Shown in pieces: positions 44,947 through 53,691 of a stretch of DNA of 64,000 nt (positions are counted from its first letter, which is position 1; each line of letters opens with the position of its first letter). The notes beneath the pieces are model-generated. The model searched no databases and was not told where the DNA came from. It worked only from the letters and a program-made list of their open reading frames with translations. Both the position numbers and the translations under genes were made by a program. The stretch lies in contig NZ_JACBYW010000005.1 in assembly GCF_013408175.1 (NCBI RefSeq), positions 186,001 through 250,000 of the forward strand. The letters are read 5' to 3'. The DNA comes from Actinopolyspora biskrensis. Its GTDB lineage: Bacteria; Actinomycetota; Actinomycetes; Mycobacteriales; Pseudonocardiaceae.

Positions 44947-45932
44947 GACAGCCCGAGCTCCTCACTGATCCCCTTGATGCGTGCGGTCTCGGATTCGAGG
45001 AATCCCTCGAACTCGGCTCCCGTCTGGAAGGTGTCCTGCCAGCCGTTGCGGCGCACCGCCTGCTGCCACTGATCGGTGCCGTGCACCTGTTCGACGATCC
45101 TCTCCAGCTCGGCGCGCTGTTCGGGGCTGATCCCAGGAGGAGCGATCACGCCGCGCCAGTTGGCCAGCGTCGCGTCCACGCCCTGCTCCACGAAGGTGGG
45201 AATGTCGATGCCGTCCAGGCGGTGCTCCGAGGAGATGCCGAGCGGCCGCAGGTTCCCGGCCTCGATCTGTCCGGCGAACTCCTGGTAGCTGGACACCCCG
45301 ACGTCGAGCCCGCCGTCGAGCAGACCGGTGACCACTTCGCCGCCGCCGGAGTAGGCGATGTAGTTCAGCTTCGATATGTCGACCCCGGCCTCCCGCAGCA
45401 GCATCCCGGCGAACAGGTGGTCGGTCCCGCCGGCGGAGCCACCGCCGACCGCCACCGAGCCCGGAGACCTCCGCCAGGCGTTCATGAGGTCCTGCACCGT
45501 GTGGAACGGCGAGTCGGCCGGCACGACCACGGCCTCGTAGTCGTCGGCCAGCCGGGCGACGGGGGTGGCGTCGTCGAGGGTCACCCGCGAATCGGTCGTC
45601 TGGATGGAACCGGTCATGACGGCCCCGGTCATCATCAGCTCGTTGTCCTGGCCCGATTGGTTGGCCAGCCGTGAGAGACCGATGGTGCCGCCCGCCCCGG
45701 GGACGTTGAGCACCTCGGTGGTGCGGGAGAGTCCGTGTGCGTCCACCGCGCTCTGGATCTCGCGCGCCACGCTGTCCCAGCCACCGCCGGGGTCGGCTGG
45801 AGCGATCAGGTGCAGTTTGTCCCGTGGGCCGGTTCCGCTGGAGGCTTTCGTGTGGGCGTCGGCCAGCCCGGCGCCCACGACGACCACGCCCAGGACCGCG
45901 GCGGCCACGCGGAGGATCAGTCGTCCTGTCAT
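44943..45932 (-). CDS. tctC: Tripartite tricarboxylate transporter, solute-binding protein TctC
   Basis: 329 residues. An N-terminal hydrophobic signal (ILRVAAAVLGVVVVGAGLADA) precedes the Bug-family fold: LHLIAPADPGGGWDSVAREI, NVPGAGGTIGLSRLAN and AVGGGSAGGTDHLFAGMLL are its ligand-binding loops. There is no lipobox cysteine, so anchoring is by the uncleaved signal or not at all. First gene of tctCBA; divergent from citA-like kinase. The ligand is probably a di- or tricarboxylate, judged from the paired regulator. Confidence 0.92.
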   Translation of the reverse strand: MTGRLILRVAAAVLGVVVVGAGLADAHTKASSGTGPRDKLHLIAPADPGGGWDSVAREIQSAVDAHGLSRTTEVLNVPGAGGTIGLSRLANQSGQDNELMMTGAVMTGSIQTTDSRVTLDDATPVARLADDYEAVVVPADSPFHTVQDLMNAWRRSPGSVAVGGGSAGGTDHLFAGMLLREAGVDISKLNYIAYSGGGEVVTGLLDGGLDVGVSSYQEFAGQIEAGNLRPLGISSEHRLDGIDIPTFVEQGVDATLANWRGVIAPPGISPEQRAELERIVEQVHGTDQWQQAVRRNGWQDTFQTGAEFEGFLESETARIKGISEELGLS

Positions 45933-45974
45933 GGTCCTTCCCTGCGAATTTAGTGTGAACAGCGTGTTAAGAGC

Positions 45975-45999
45975 TGTGGATCACAGGGTGTGGGTCACA
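45975..45999. promoter_or_regulatory. Tandem TGTGG-R-TCACA sites between tctC and the kinase gene
   Basis: TGTGGATCACA (45975-45985) and TGTGGGTCACA (45989-45999) are near-palindromes repeated with a 14-nt period in the divergent control region. Their form and place suggest the binding sites of the CitB/DcuR-like response regulator encoded nearby. Confidence 0.55.
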
Positions 46000-46061
46000 C
46001 CCGTTCGTGGGAAATGTGGTGTTCATAAATTCAGTAGTGGTCGTTGTGGTCACGGGAGCGG

Positions 46062-46090
46062 GGCGGTGCGGTGGAACCCTCCGCGGCGTG
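46062..46090. repeat. Copy of the dispersed intergenic palindrome family (short)
   Basis: GGCGGTGCGGTGGAACC followed by TCCGCGGCG matches the core at 26356 with small deletions. It lies just upstream of the kinase start. Confidence 0.45.
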
Positions 46091-46136
46091 ATGCCCTTCA
46101 TACCGTGCTGCCGTTCCACGAGGACGATCGCCGACC

Positions 46137-47834
46137 GTGAGGAGGATGGACGTCATCGCCGAGGGCAACACCGCGCGTGGCCGCGGGCCGGTGCGGCGCT
46201 GGCCGCTGGCAGGCCAGTTCTTCGCGCTGCAGCTGGTGCTGATCGTGATAGCTCTCGTGGCAAGCGGGCTTTTCTGGTGGCGCAACACCCGAGCCGAACT
46301 CGACGAGCAGTACGCCCAGCGCGTGTTGGTGATCGCCGAGTCGGTGGCCTCGCTGCACACGGTCCGGGAGGCCTTCGACGATCCGAGTCCCGAGGACACG
46401 ATCGCGCCGTTGGCCGAACGGATACGCCGAGCGACCGGGGCCTCGTTCATCGTCGTCGCCAACAGGCAGCAGATCCGCTACTCCCACCCGGACCCCGGGC
46501 GTATCGGCGAGCACCTGTCCACCGACGCCTCGCCCGCGCTGGCGGGTGAGGCGTGGACCGGTGTGCAGACCGGGACCACCGGGCGGTCCATGCGGGCGAA
46601 GGTGCCGGTGCTCGACGACTCCGGCCGGGTCATCGGGGTCGTCTCGGTGGGAGTCCCGGTCTCGACCGTCAGCGAGGAAGTGGCCCAGAGCCTGCCCGAG
46701 CTGCTCGGAACCGTGCTGACGCTGATGCTGCTCGGCGGCTTCGGGACCTATCTGGTCTTCCGGAGGATGCGCCGGAAGACCTTCGGCATGGCCTCCGACG
46801 AGATCGGGAGACTGGTCGACCACCGGGTGGCCATGCTGCACGCGCTCAAGGAGGGAGTGGTGGCGTTCGACTCGGACGGCAGGATCACGCTGATCAACGA
46901 CGAGGCGCACCGGCTGCTGGGGCTGCCCGCCGACGCGGAGGGACGCCGTCTCGACGAGCTGGGGCTGCCGGAGCGACTGCACGAGGTGTTGGCGGGCGAG
47001 GCCGACGGGACGGACCAGATCGTCCTGCGCGCGGGCAGGGTGCTCGCCCTCAACCGGATGCCGATACGTTCGGACCGCAGCGACGGTGGTTCCGTGGTCA
47101 CGCTGCGGGACCGCACCCAGCTCGACCAGCTCGCGCAGGAGCTGGACGGCGCGCGTACCACCACGGACGCGCTGCGCGCCCAGGCCCACGAGTTCTCCAA
47201 CCGCATCCACACGATCTCGGGGCTGTTGGAGCTCGGCGAGCACGAGGAGGCGCGGACCTTCGTCGCGGAACTCAGCGCCGCCCACGGCCGCTTCACCGAG
47301 GAGCTCACCACTCGCGTCCGGGACGCGGCGGTCTCGGCCCTGCTGCTGGCGAAGTCCGCCGCGGCCGGTGAGCGCGGTGCCGAGTTCGTGCTGGACCCGG
47401 AGACCGACCTCGGGGCGCTGCCCAGCTCCACCGCGCGCGACGACCTGATCCTCGTCGTCGGCAACCTGATCGACAACGCCCTGGACTCGCTGGACGGGGA
47501 AGGTGGCAGGGTGCGTGTGTCACTGCGCTCCACGGAGGAGGGCGGGACGGCGGCCACCGGCATCGAGGTCGGGGACTCGGGAGCGGGAATCGCCCCTGAC
47601 CTGGTGAACGAGGTGTTCCGGGCCGGATTCACCACGAAAGTGGCCGAACAGGGCGGAACCGGCGGTCTGGGCCTGGCTCTGGTGCGTCAGACCTGCCGCA
47701 ACCGGGGCGGCTGGGTCCGGGCCGACAACGACGGAGGTGCCGTGTTCACCGCACTGCTGCCCACGGTGGAGGAACCCGTCACGGCGGTGGGTCGTGGGAC
47801 TACGGACACAGCGGACTCGGGAGGCGAGCGATGA
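46137..47834 (+). CDS. CitA/DcuS-type sensor histidine kinase
   Basis: 565 residues. Two transmembrane helices (about 27-47 and 199-217) bracket a periplasmic-type PASp domain (LAERIRRATGASFIVVANRQ, GIVSVGVPVS-like GVVSVGVPVSTVSEE), followed by a cytoplasmic PAS domain and the kinase. The phosphorylated histidine is in RAQAHEFSNRIHTISGLLEL, the N box is NLIDNALDSL and the G boxes DSGAGI and GGTGGLGLAL. It probably senses an external carboxylate and controls tctCBA opposite. GTG start at 46137. Overlaps the regulator gene by ATGA. Confidence 0.93.
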   Translation: MRRMDVIAEGNTARGRGPVRRWPLAGQFFALQLVLIVIALVASGLFWWRNTRAELDEQYAQRVLVIAESVASLHTVREAFDDPSPEDTIAPLAERIRRATGASFIVVANRQQIRYSHPDPGRIGEHLSTDASPALAGEAWTGVQTGTTGRSMRAKVPVLDDSGRVIGVVSVGVPVSTVSEEVAQSLPELLGTVLTLMLLGGFGTYLVFRRMRRKTFGMASDEIGRLVDHRVAMLHALKEGVVAFDSDGRITLINDEAHRLLGLPADAEGRRLDELGLPERLHEVLAGEADGTDQIVLRAGRVLALNRMPIRSDRSDGGSVVTLRDRTQLDQLAQELDGARTTTDALRAQAHEFSNRIHTISGLLELGEHEEARTFVAELSAAHGRFTEELTTRVRDAAVSALLLAKSAAAGERGAEFVLDPETDLGALPSSTARDDLILVVGNLIDNALDSLDGEGGRVRVSLRSTEEGGTAATGIEVGDSGAGIAPDLVNEVFRAGFTTKVAEQGGTGGLGLALVRQTCRNRGGWVRADNDGGAVFTALLPTVEEPVTAVGRGTTDTADSGGER

Positions 47835-48529
47835 TCCGGGTTCTCGTGGTCGACGACGACGTCCTCGTGGCCAGGAACCATCGCAAGCTCGTCGACAGCC
47901 TGGACGGGTTCGAAGCGGTCGGCGTCGCCCACACGGCCGCGGAGGCGTCGCGGTTGACGGAGGAGCTGCGACCCGAGCTGGTGCTGCTGGACCTGTACCT
48001 TCCGGACGACTCCGGGGTGCGGGTGCTGCAAAGGCTGCGCGGCAACGCTCGTTCCGTGGATGTCCTCGTGATCACCGCGGTCAGGGACGTGGAGACGGTG
48101 AAGGCCTCCATGCAGGGAGGCGCGGTGCACTACCTGCTGAAGCCCTTCCCGTTCAGCGAGCTGCGCAACCGGCTGAACAACTACGCCGAGGCGCAGCGGA
48201 AGCTGGACTCGGTGGTCGAGGCGGAGCAGGACGATGTGGACCGGGCCTACGGGCTGCTGCGGGCCGGGGAGCGGAAGAGCGTGCCCACCGAGCTGCCCAA
48301 GGGGCTCTCACCGGTTACGGCGCGGCTGGTGACCGAAACGCTGCGCGCGGCCGACGCGGACCTCTCCGCCGTGGAGGTGGCGAGGAGATCAGGGCTGTCC
48401 CGGGTGAGCGCGCGGCGCTACCTCGACCATTTCACCGCGATCGGCAGGGTGGAGCTGAACCTGCGGTACGGATCCGCGGGAAGGCCCGAACACCGGTACC
48501 GGTGGGTCGCGGACGACCGGGCCCGGTAG
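47831..48529 (+). CDS. CitB/DcuR-type response regulator
   Basis: 232 residues. Receiver domain with the acidic pocket VVDDD, the phosphorylated aspartate in LVLLDLYLPDDSG and the lysine of YLLKPF. The C-terminal DNA-binding domain is the CitB-type winged helix (VEVARRSGLSRVSARRYLDH). Partner of the kinase upstream, likely binding the tandem sites at 45975. A hairpin at 48565 ends the operon. Confidence 0.93.
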   Translation: MIRVLVVDDDVLVARNHRKLVDSLDGFEAVGVAHTAAEASRLTEELRPELVLLDLYLPDDSGVRVLQRLRGNARSVDVLVITAVRDVETVKASMQGGAVHYLLKPFPFSELRNRLNNYAEAQRKLDSVVEAEQDDVDRAYGLLRAGERKSVPTELPKGLSPVTARLVTETLRAADADLSAVEVARRSGLSRVSARRYLDHFTAIGRVELNLRYGSAGRPEHRYRWVADDRAR

Positions 48530-48564
48530 GACCTCGCCGTTCGGTTCCCGGGGGCTCCCGGTCC

Positions 48565-48584
48565 GGTGAGCTGAACGGCTCACC
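48565..48584 (+). terminator. Hairpin after the two-component operon
   Basis: GGTGAGC pairs with GCTCACC across TGAACG, 36 nt after the response regulator stop. Confidence 0.45.
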
Positions 48585-48688
48585 AGGGGTGTTGAGGGAG
48601 TCTTGTCTTTCGGGGCGGGAAGGGATCAGCGTCAACGTTTTTGTCAGCCCTGTCGGTTACCGCGCACCTGTGCAAGGAGGGACGTCCG

Positions 48689-49697
48689 GTGAGCGGCCAC
48701 GAATCCATGCGCTACACCTACCGGCTGCGCGTGTCGAACACCGCTTGCCGGGCGTTGTCGGCCGGGTGGGGCCGGTGCCGGTGGGTGTGGAACGAATGCG
48801 TCGCCGCCGCGCAGCGTGCCTACCGCGATGGCGAGAAGGTCGGTCCGGCCGCGCTGGATAAGATGCTGACCCGAGCCCGGAGGGTGACGCCGTGGCTGCG
48901 CGAGGGCGGTTCGGTGCCGCAGCAGCGCAGCAGCAGAGCATCCGCGATTTCGGGTGGTCTAAAGCTGAGGCACGGAAAGACATCCGGGACCGGCCGCCGC
49001 GACATCGCCGTGCCGGAATGCCCAAGTTCGAGAAGAACGACGCGGCGCCGACGTTGAACTGCACACGGCGCGGGCTCAGCCTCCACGACGGGCGGCTGTT
49101 GCTGGCAGGCGGTATCGAGGCCCGACCGGTGTGGTCGCGCGATCTGTCCGCCGACCCGTCGAGTGTGCGGGTGTACCGCGACACCCTCGGACACTGGTAT
49201 CGCTCGTTCGTCGTGCCCGCCCAGACCGAGCCGTTGCCGGAAATCGGCCCGGTGCTCGGGGTGGACTGGGGCGTGACCGACACCGCCACCACCAGCGACG
49301 ACGCCCGTAAGTGGGCCAAACGCGTGGTCACCGACCACGACGGGATCGCCGTGGAGGACCCCGCCCGGAGTTTCCGGGCAAAACCACGATGGCGCGCAAA
49401 GCCGCCGACGCGGCCATCGGAACGATCAAGAGCGAACTGCTGAGCACGGGGCGCAAGCACGGGCGTGGCGTGCGGCTGGTCGGCCCGAAACACACGACGA
49501 GGGACTGCGGACGGTGCCATGCGAGAACCAAGCACGCGCTGCCGCTGTCGGAACGCACCTACACCTGCACCGCGTGCGGAACCTCAATGCCGAGAGACAG
49601 GAACTCCGCACACGTGATGCTGGTCCGGGCAGGTTTCGTCCCGGTTGGTGTTGAAGGCGTGGGCCCCGGGCGTCCGCCGGACGCTCAGGCAGTCTGA
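48689..49697 (+). pseudogene. tnpB: Decayed TnpB (IS605 OrfB) gene with two frameshifts
   Basis: Three frames together make most of a TnpB. The first (from GTG 48689, after AAGGAGGG) gives the N terminus MRYTYRLRVSNTACRALSAG and CRWVWNECVAAAQRAYRDG. The second, from about 48940, gives the wedge and the first RuvC aspartate in GPVLGVDWGVTDTATTSDD and the glutamate in GIAVEDP. The third, from about 49380, gives ARKAADAAIGTIKSELL and the zinc finger TRDCGRCHART..YTCTACG. About 80 residues are missing between the first two RuvC motifs. It cannot make an active nuclease from this copy. Confidence 0.85.
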
Positions 49698-49698
49698 A

Positions 49699-49735
49699 CC
49701 AGGAATCTCCCACCCCCGAACGGGAGAGGAGTCAA
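49699..49735 (+). mobile_element. Right end of the TnpB element (hairpin and TCAA)
   Basis: Directly after the pseudogene, CTCCC and GGGAG form a hairpin that is followed by GAGGAGTCAA. This is the usual IS605-family right end, where the single-strand transposase cuts after TCAA and where the TnpB guide RNA scaffold lies. No TnpA gene is present. Confidence 0.55.
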
Positions 49736-49948
49736 TATGGTGCCGGTAATGCGACCCGGAAAGTCGGAGTACGGTGGTCCTGCCGGGCCGCGGTCGATTG
49801 CGCACTCGCCCACACCGATCGGATGCCGAGGTTGACGAGGTTGGCTGCTCGTCCGCGTCCTTCCGCTCTTCCTCCCTGGTTTCGTGCGGTGGGACCACGA
49901 GGGGTTCGAATGGTGGCGGCCAGCTGAGCATCCGGAAAGGACCCACTG

Positions 49949-51259
49949 GTGACCACTGAGAACGCCGCACACGCCACCCGCTCACGTTCGGGACGAGCGG
50001 GGGACAGCGCCGAGGCCGAGCGTTTGGCCGCTGTCGAGCACTACAGCATCCTGGACACTCCTCCGGAGGGGGCCTTCGACCGCATAGCCGCGCTGGCCGC
50101 GCGGTGGCTGGACGCACCCTTCGCGACGGTCTCGTTCGTGGATGCCGACCGGGTCTGGTTCAAGGCCGTGTACGGCTCGGAGGGGATCTCCCAGATCAGC
50201 CGCGATCACGGGCTCTCGTCCTCCGCGATCCTGGACGACGAGCCGTGCGTGATCCGGGACGCCCTGCCCGGCCCGCAGGGGGTGGGGACCTCACCGGTGC
50301 CCGGCGAGCAGGACGTCCGGTCCTACGCCGCCGCGCCGATCATCTCCCCCGAGGGGCATCGCCTGGGAACGGTCGACGTGTTCGACACCCGGCACCGTCA
50401 GTTCCAGGACTCCGCGCTGTCCACCCTGGCCGATCTGGCGGCGGTGGCCATGGACACGCTGGAGTTACGGCTGTCGACGCTGAGGACGTTGCGACACGAA
50501 CGCCAGTTGCGCAAACAGCTCGAGGGCTTCGCCTCGACGCTGCAGCGGACGCTGTTGCCCCCGTCCCTGCCCACCGTGCCGGGGCTGCAGCTGTCCTGCC
50601 ACTACCACACGGCCGACCCCGGTGAGGTGACCGGGGACTTCTACGACGTGTTCGCGCTCGCCGACGGCCGATGGGCCTTCTTCCTCGGCGACGTATCGGG
50701 GCACGGTGCCCCGGCTGCCACGGTGGCCTCGTTGACCCGCTACACCCTGCGGGCCGCCGCGATGCACAGCTCCGATCCCACCGACGTGCTCGAAGAGCTG
50801 AACACCGTGCTGCTGCACGACCCCAACGTCTCCCACTCGGCCACGGTGCTCTTCGGTGTTCTCGCGCCCGATTCGGAAGGGGGCTTCGACATCGTCCTCG
50901 CCGGTGGGGGACACCCCCCTGCGTTGTGGTTGCGTCCCGGATCCGGCAACGGTCCCGGTGTCGAGGAGGTGTGGCCGGAGGGCGGGATGCTCGTCGGGGC
51001 GCTGCCCGACGCGTCGTTCGCCACTCGCCGGCTGCGGTTGCGGCCCGGTCAGACCCTGCTGCTCTACACCGACGGCCTCACCGAGGCCCGTCCCGGCGGG
51101 GACATCTACGGTGCGGAACGGTTGACGGAGTTCCTCACCAGGCACACCGAAGCCGGTGCCACCGCGCTGGTCGGTGAGCTCGACGCGCTGATCGCGGAAC
51201 TCGGGTCCGCGGTCACCGACGACGTGGCGTTGCTGGCGATGAGCGTGCCCCGCGAGTGA
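49949..51259 (+). CDS. GAF-SpoIIE (PP2C) serine phosphatase
   Basis: 436 residues. A GAF domain (about 25-175: HYSILDTPPEGAFDRIAALA, FATVSFVDADRVWFKAVYG, SYAAAPIISPEGHRLGTVDV) is joined by a coiled linker (RTLRHERQLRKQLEGFASTL) to a SpoIIE/RsbU-type phosphatase (GDFYDVFALADGRWAFFLGD, LLLYTDGLTEARPG, TDDVALLAM) with the metal aspartates in place. It would dephosphorylate an anti-anti-sigma factor, turning on a sigma factor. The RsbW-like kinase and STAS genes are next door. GTG start after GGAAAGG. Confidence 0.92.
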   Translation: MTTENAAHATRSRSGRAGDSAEAERLAAVEHYSILDTPPEGAFDRIAALAARWLDAPFATVSFVDADRVWFKAVYGSEGISQISRDHGLSSSAILDDEPCVIRDALPGPQGVGTSPVPGEQDVRSYAAAPIISPEGHRLGTVDVFDTRHRQFQDSALSTLADLAAVAMDTLELRLSTLRTLRHERQLRKQLEGFASTLQRTLLPPSLPTVPGLQLSCHYHTADPGEVTGDFYDVFALADGRWAFFLGDVSGHGAPAATVASLTRYTLRAAAMHSSDPTDVLEELNTVLLHDPNVSHSATVLFGVLAPDSEGGFDIVLAGGGHPPALWLRPGSGNGPGVEEVWPEGGMLVGALPDASFATRRLRLRPGQTLLLYTDGLTEARPGGDIYGAERLTEFLTRHTEAGATALVGELDALIAELGSAVTDDVALLAMSVPRE

Positions 51260-51322
51260 GCCAGCGCGTGAGATACGCGGCCACGGCGGGTACTCGTCTC
51301 GGTGCCGGACGGCGTGGAATCC

Positions 51323-51772
51323 TCATGCCTCCGGGACCGGGTCCTGGGCCGGAGTCCAGCTCATCCGCACCGTGGTGCCTTCACCGCCGGTGAGGACCTC
51401 GGCGTGCTCGGCCAGGCTGCGCAGCAGTATCAGCCCGCGCCCGCCGAGGTCCCGGCGTTGCTCCGACTCCGGACACCAGCGCCCGTAGTCGGTCACGGTC
51501 ACTTCGACCCGCGTGGGCTCGGGCAGCAGGCGTGCCTCCAGATCCAACACACCGCTGCCGTCCGGGTAGGCGTGCGCGACCACGTTGGCCAATGCCTCGT
51601 AGCTCGCCAGCATCAGCACTTCAACCTGCTCCGCGTCCAAACCGACCGTTCCGGCCCATTCGGCGAGCGCGTTGCGCAACGGGGGAAGCCGCTCGGGAGC
51701 GGCGGGGACGTCCCGGTAGCACAACTCGGAGTCGGGGTCACCGCGAGCAGAGGGTGGGCGGGCGGTCATCAT
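51323..51772 (-). CDS. RsbW-like anti-sigma factor / serine kinase (HATPase_c_2)
   Basis: 149 residues, a single GHKL ATPase domain. The N box is SYEALANVVAHAYPD and the G1 box GRGLILLRSLAEHAEV. Such proteins bind a sigma factor and phosphorylate the STAS partner. Convergent with the phosphatase gene and upstream neighbour of the STAS gene on the same strand (120 nt apart). No sigma factor gene is in the window. Confidence 0.87.
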   Translation of the reverse strand: MMTARPPSARGDPDSELCYRDVPAAPERLPPLRNALAEWAGTVGLDAEQVEVLMLASYEALANVVAHAYPDGSGVLDLEARLLPEPTRVEVTVTDYGRWCPESEQRRDLGGRGLILLRSLAEHAEVLTGGEGTTVRMSWTPAQDPVPEA

Positions 51773-51893
51773 TCGTACTCACTCGGTCCTCGTGCGATTC
51801 GGAGGTCGGACTCCCGTCCGGGTTACCACACGGGGACGTTCTTCTATGCCCGGCGGCGTCCCTCGTGCGGGTGTGCCGCCGTGGCGGTCGTAC

Positions 51894-52292
51894 TCACCGG
51901 TCCGCGGACAGAGCCTCCTCCCGGGAGGAGTACACGGCGATCTTGCGGTCCAGAGCGGTGACCCGTAGCGGTCGTGCGGTCGCGCTGTTGCCGGCCACGA
52001 CGCGCAGGGAGGTGCTTTCCCCGGCCTGCTGGTACGCCGCGACCAGTGCCGACAGTCCCGCCGAGGCGAAGAAGTCGACGTGCTCCAGGTCGACCACCAG
52101 CACAGGGGGGCGGTGCTCCTCCAACGTGGAGGTCAGCTTCCCCTGGACCCGCGGAGCGGTCACCATGTCGACCTCTCCGGTGATCACCAGCACAGCGGTC
52201 CGCCCGTGCCACTGAAGGGACGTGCTTACCTTCTCGGCCCCTTCCACCGACGCGGGGTCGTCCGTACGGGTAGGTGTATCGAACATAGCCAC
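51894..52292 (-). CDS. STAS-domain anti-anti-sigma factor
   Basis: About 132 residues. STSLQWHGRTAVLVITGEVD and VLVVDLEHVDFFASAGLSAL are the STAS core; the serine of FASAGL is the site expected to be phosphorylated by the neighbouring kinase and cleared by the SpoIIE phosphatase. GTG 52292 (GAGGG 7 nt upstream) or ATG 52286 is the likely start; the longer frame adds a cysteine-rich leader unlike the family. Confidence 0.87.
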   Translation of the reverse strand: MAMFDTPTRTDDPASVEGAEKVSTSLQWHGRTAVLVITGEVDMVTAPRVQGKLTSTLEEHRPPVLVVDLEHVDFFASAGLSALVAAYQQAGESTSLRVVAGNSATARPLRVTALDRKIAVYSSREEALSADR

Positions 52293-52343
52293 AACACGAC
52301 CCTCGCATACTGGCAAGAAGTAGCAAAACAGTAACGATTCCAT

Positions 52344-53190
52344 CTTCTATCGGGTAACGCCGATCCGCTGCCCGGGTACGTAGTGCGATCAGCCCGCACG
52401 GAACTCGCGCACGCGGGGGTTCGCATGGGTGTCCGGCGCCCCTGGGGTGCTACTTCCCCCGGAGAGGTGCTTGGCGCCGGAGGAAAGCACGCACCCCGGG
52501 CGAGGCCGAGTCGCGGACGAACGCGCAGTCCGCCACGCGCTCGGCGGTGCAGAGCAGCAGCAGGGTCTCCGCGTAGCCGGTTCCCCAGCGAGCTGCGCCA
52601 CGCCTTCCCCGGCCGCCGACCTCGACAGCGGGTGTGCTCACAGGCCCGCTGTCCGAAGCTCGGATCTCGCGAGAAGCCGCGGCGGTCGGAGGAGTGCACC
52701 ACCCGGCGCTCAGGTGGCGCGGCGGCCGGTTGACGTTGGCGAAGTCGGGCGAGCAGCTGCACCTGCGCACGTGGACCTGCTCCGGCTGCGGCACCACGCG
52801 CGACCGCGACCTCAACGCCGCGAGCAACATCGAGGCCGCCGGGCTGGCGGTGCACGCGACCGGGTGCGGTTCGATGAACAGGCTGGGCCGCCGAGCTGAT
52901 CGGCCAGGAGCTCGCGGGCAGGGTCGGCGAGTGCCGGGGACTCGGCTCCGGCGCGGCCAAGGCCCCCGGTGCCTGGAGGGCTCTGGTTCCACGGTGGAAA
53001 CCTGCGCCAGGCGCGGCGCTGCTCGCCGTCCCCGCTCTGCAGTTCGAGGCCCGTTACGAGAACATCCCGCCCCCGTCCGCGGGATGCAGGAGGTGCGCCA
53101 CCTGAGCTGACCGCTTCGGGCGTCGGTGCCGGTCGCCGGTCGCCGACCCGGCCACCGTGAACGGCCGTGCGTTCCAGCGGCGGGTTCCGG
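52344..53190. other. Intergenic stretch holding a TnpB remnant
   Basis: Nearly 850 nt without an intact gene. Apart from the TnpB fragment at 52706-52880 there is an unassigned coding-like stretch on the minus strand (52450-52590, ending RAFLRRQAPLRGK) that may be the tail of another lost gene. Confidence 0.5.
52706..52880 (+). pseudogene. tnpB: Internal-deletion remnant of a second TnpB gene
   Basis: The frame reads LRWRGGRLTLAKSGEQLHLR, part of the TnpB wedge domain, and passes straight into TWTCSGCGTTRDRDLNAASN, the second half of the zinc finger with the third RuvC aspartate. More than 150 residues that normally separate these parts are missing, so this is a deletion product. It is a different copy from the one at 48689. 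Confidence 0.75.
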
Positions 53191-53691
53191 TCAGAACAGT
53201 CTGCCCGCCTCCTCGGCGGGCGGTTCCTCCAGGCGCAGCAGGTAGCGTTTGCGATCGAGTCCGCCGCCGAAGCCGGTCAGGCTGCCGTCCGCGCCGAGCA
53301 CCCGGTGGCAGGGCACGATCACGACTATCGGATTGCGGCCGGTGGCCGTGCCCACCGCTCTCGCCAGTCCGGGATCGCCGAGTTGCTCGGCCAAGCGGCC
53401 GTAGCTGCGGGTCTCGCCGTAGCCGATCCCGGTGAGCAGGTTCCACACGCGCTTCGCGAACTCGTCGCCGTGGAAAGCCAGCGGGAGGTCGAAGCGGGTG
53501 CGCTCGCCCGCGAAGTACTCGTCCAGCTGGCGTCTGGTCTCCCGGAACTCCGTGTCGACACGGGGTCCGAACACCGCCTCGGGGTCCTTGTTCTCGCGGC
53601 CTTCGAAGTGCAACCCGATCAGCCGGTCCTCTTCGGACACGGCGGTCAGCTGCCCCAGGGGCGAATCGATCACCGTGTGCTTGGTGTCCAT
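53191..53691 (-). CDS. ogt: Methylated-DNA--protein-cysteine methyltransferase
   Basis: Takes the alkyl group from O6-alkylguanine in DNA onto its own cysteine. 166 residues from the ATG at 53691, which follows GAGGACGG; 40 extra upstream residues in the open frame do not fit the family. The active-site motif VPCHRVLG is intact, as is the DNA-binding helix SYGRLAEQLGDPGLARAVG. Single-domain Ogt type. Confidence 0.94.
   Translation of the reverse strand: MDTKHTVIDSPLGQLTAVSEEDRLIGLHFEGRENKDPEAVFGPRVDTEFRETRRQLDEYFAGERTRFDLPLAFHGDEFAKRVWNLLTGIGYGETRSYGRLAEQLGDPGLARAVGTATGRNPIVVIVPCHRVLGADGSLTGFGGGLDRKRYLLRLEEPPAEEAGRLF

Noticed and set aside
42727-45072. A 781-codon plus-strand frame opposite tctABC
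   Set aside because: His/Gln/Arg-rich antisense reading of a clear three-gene transporter operon.
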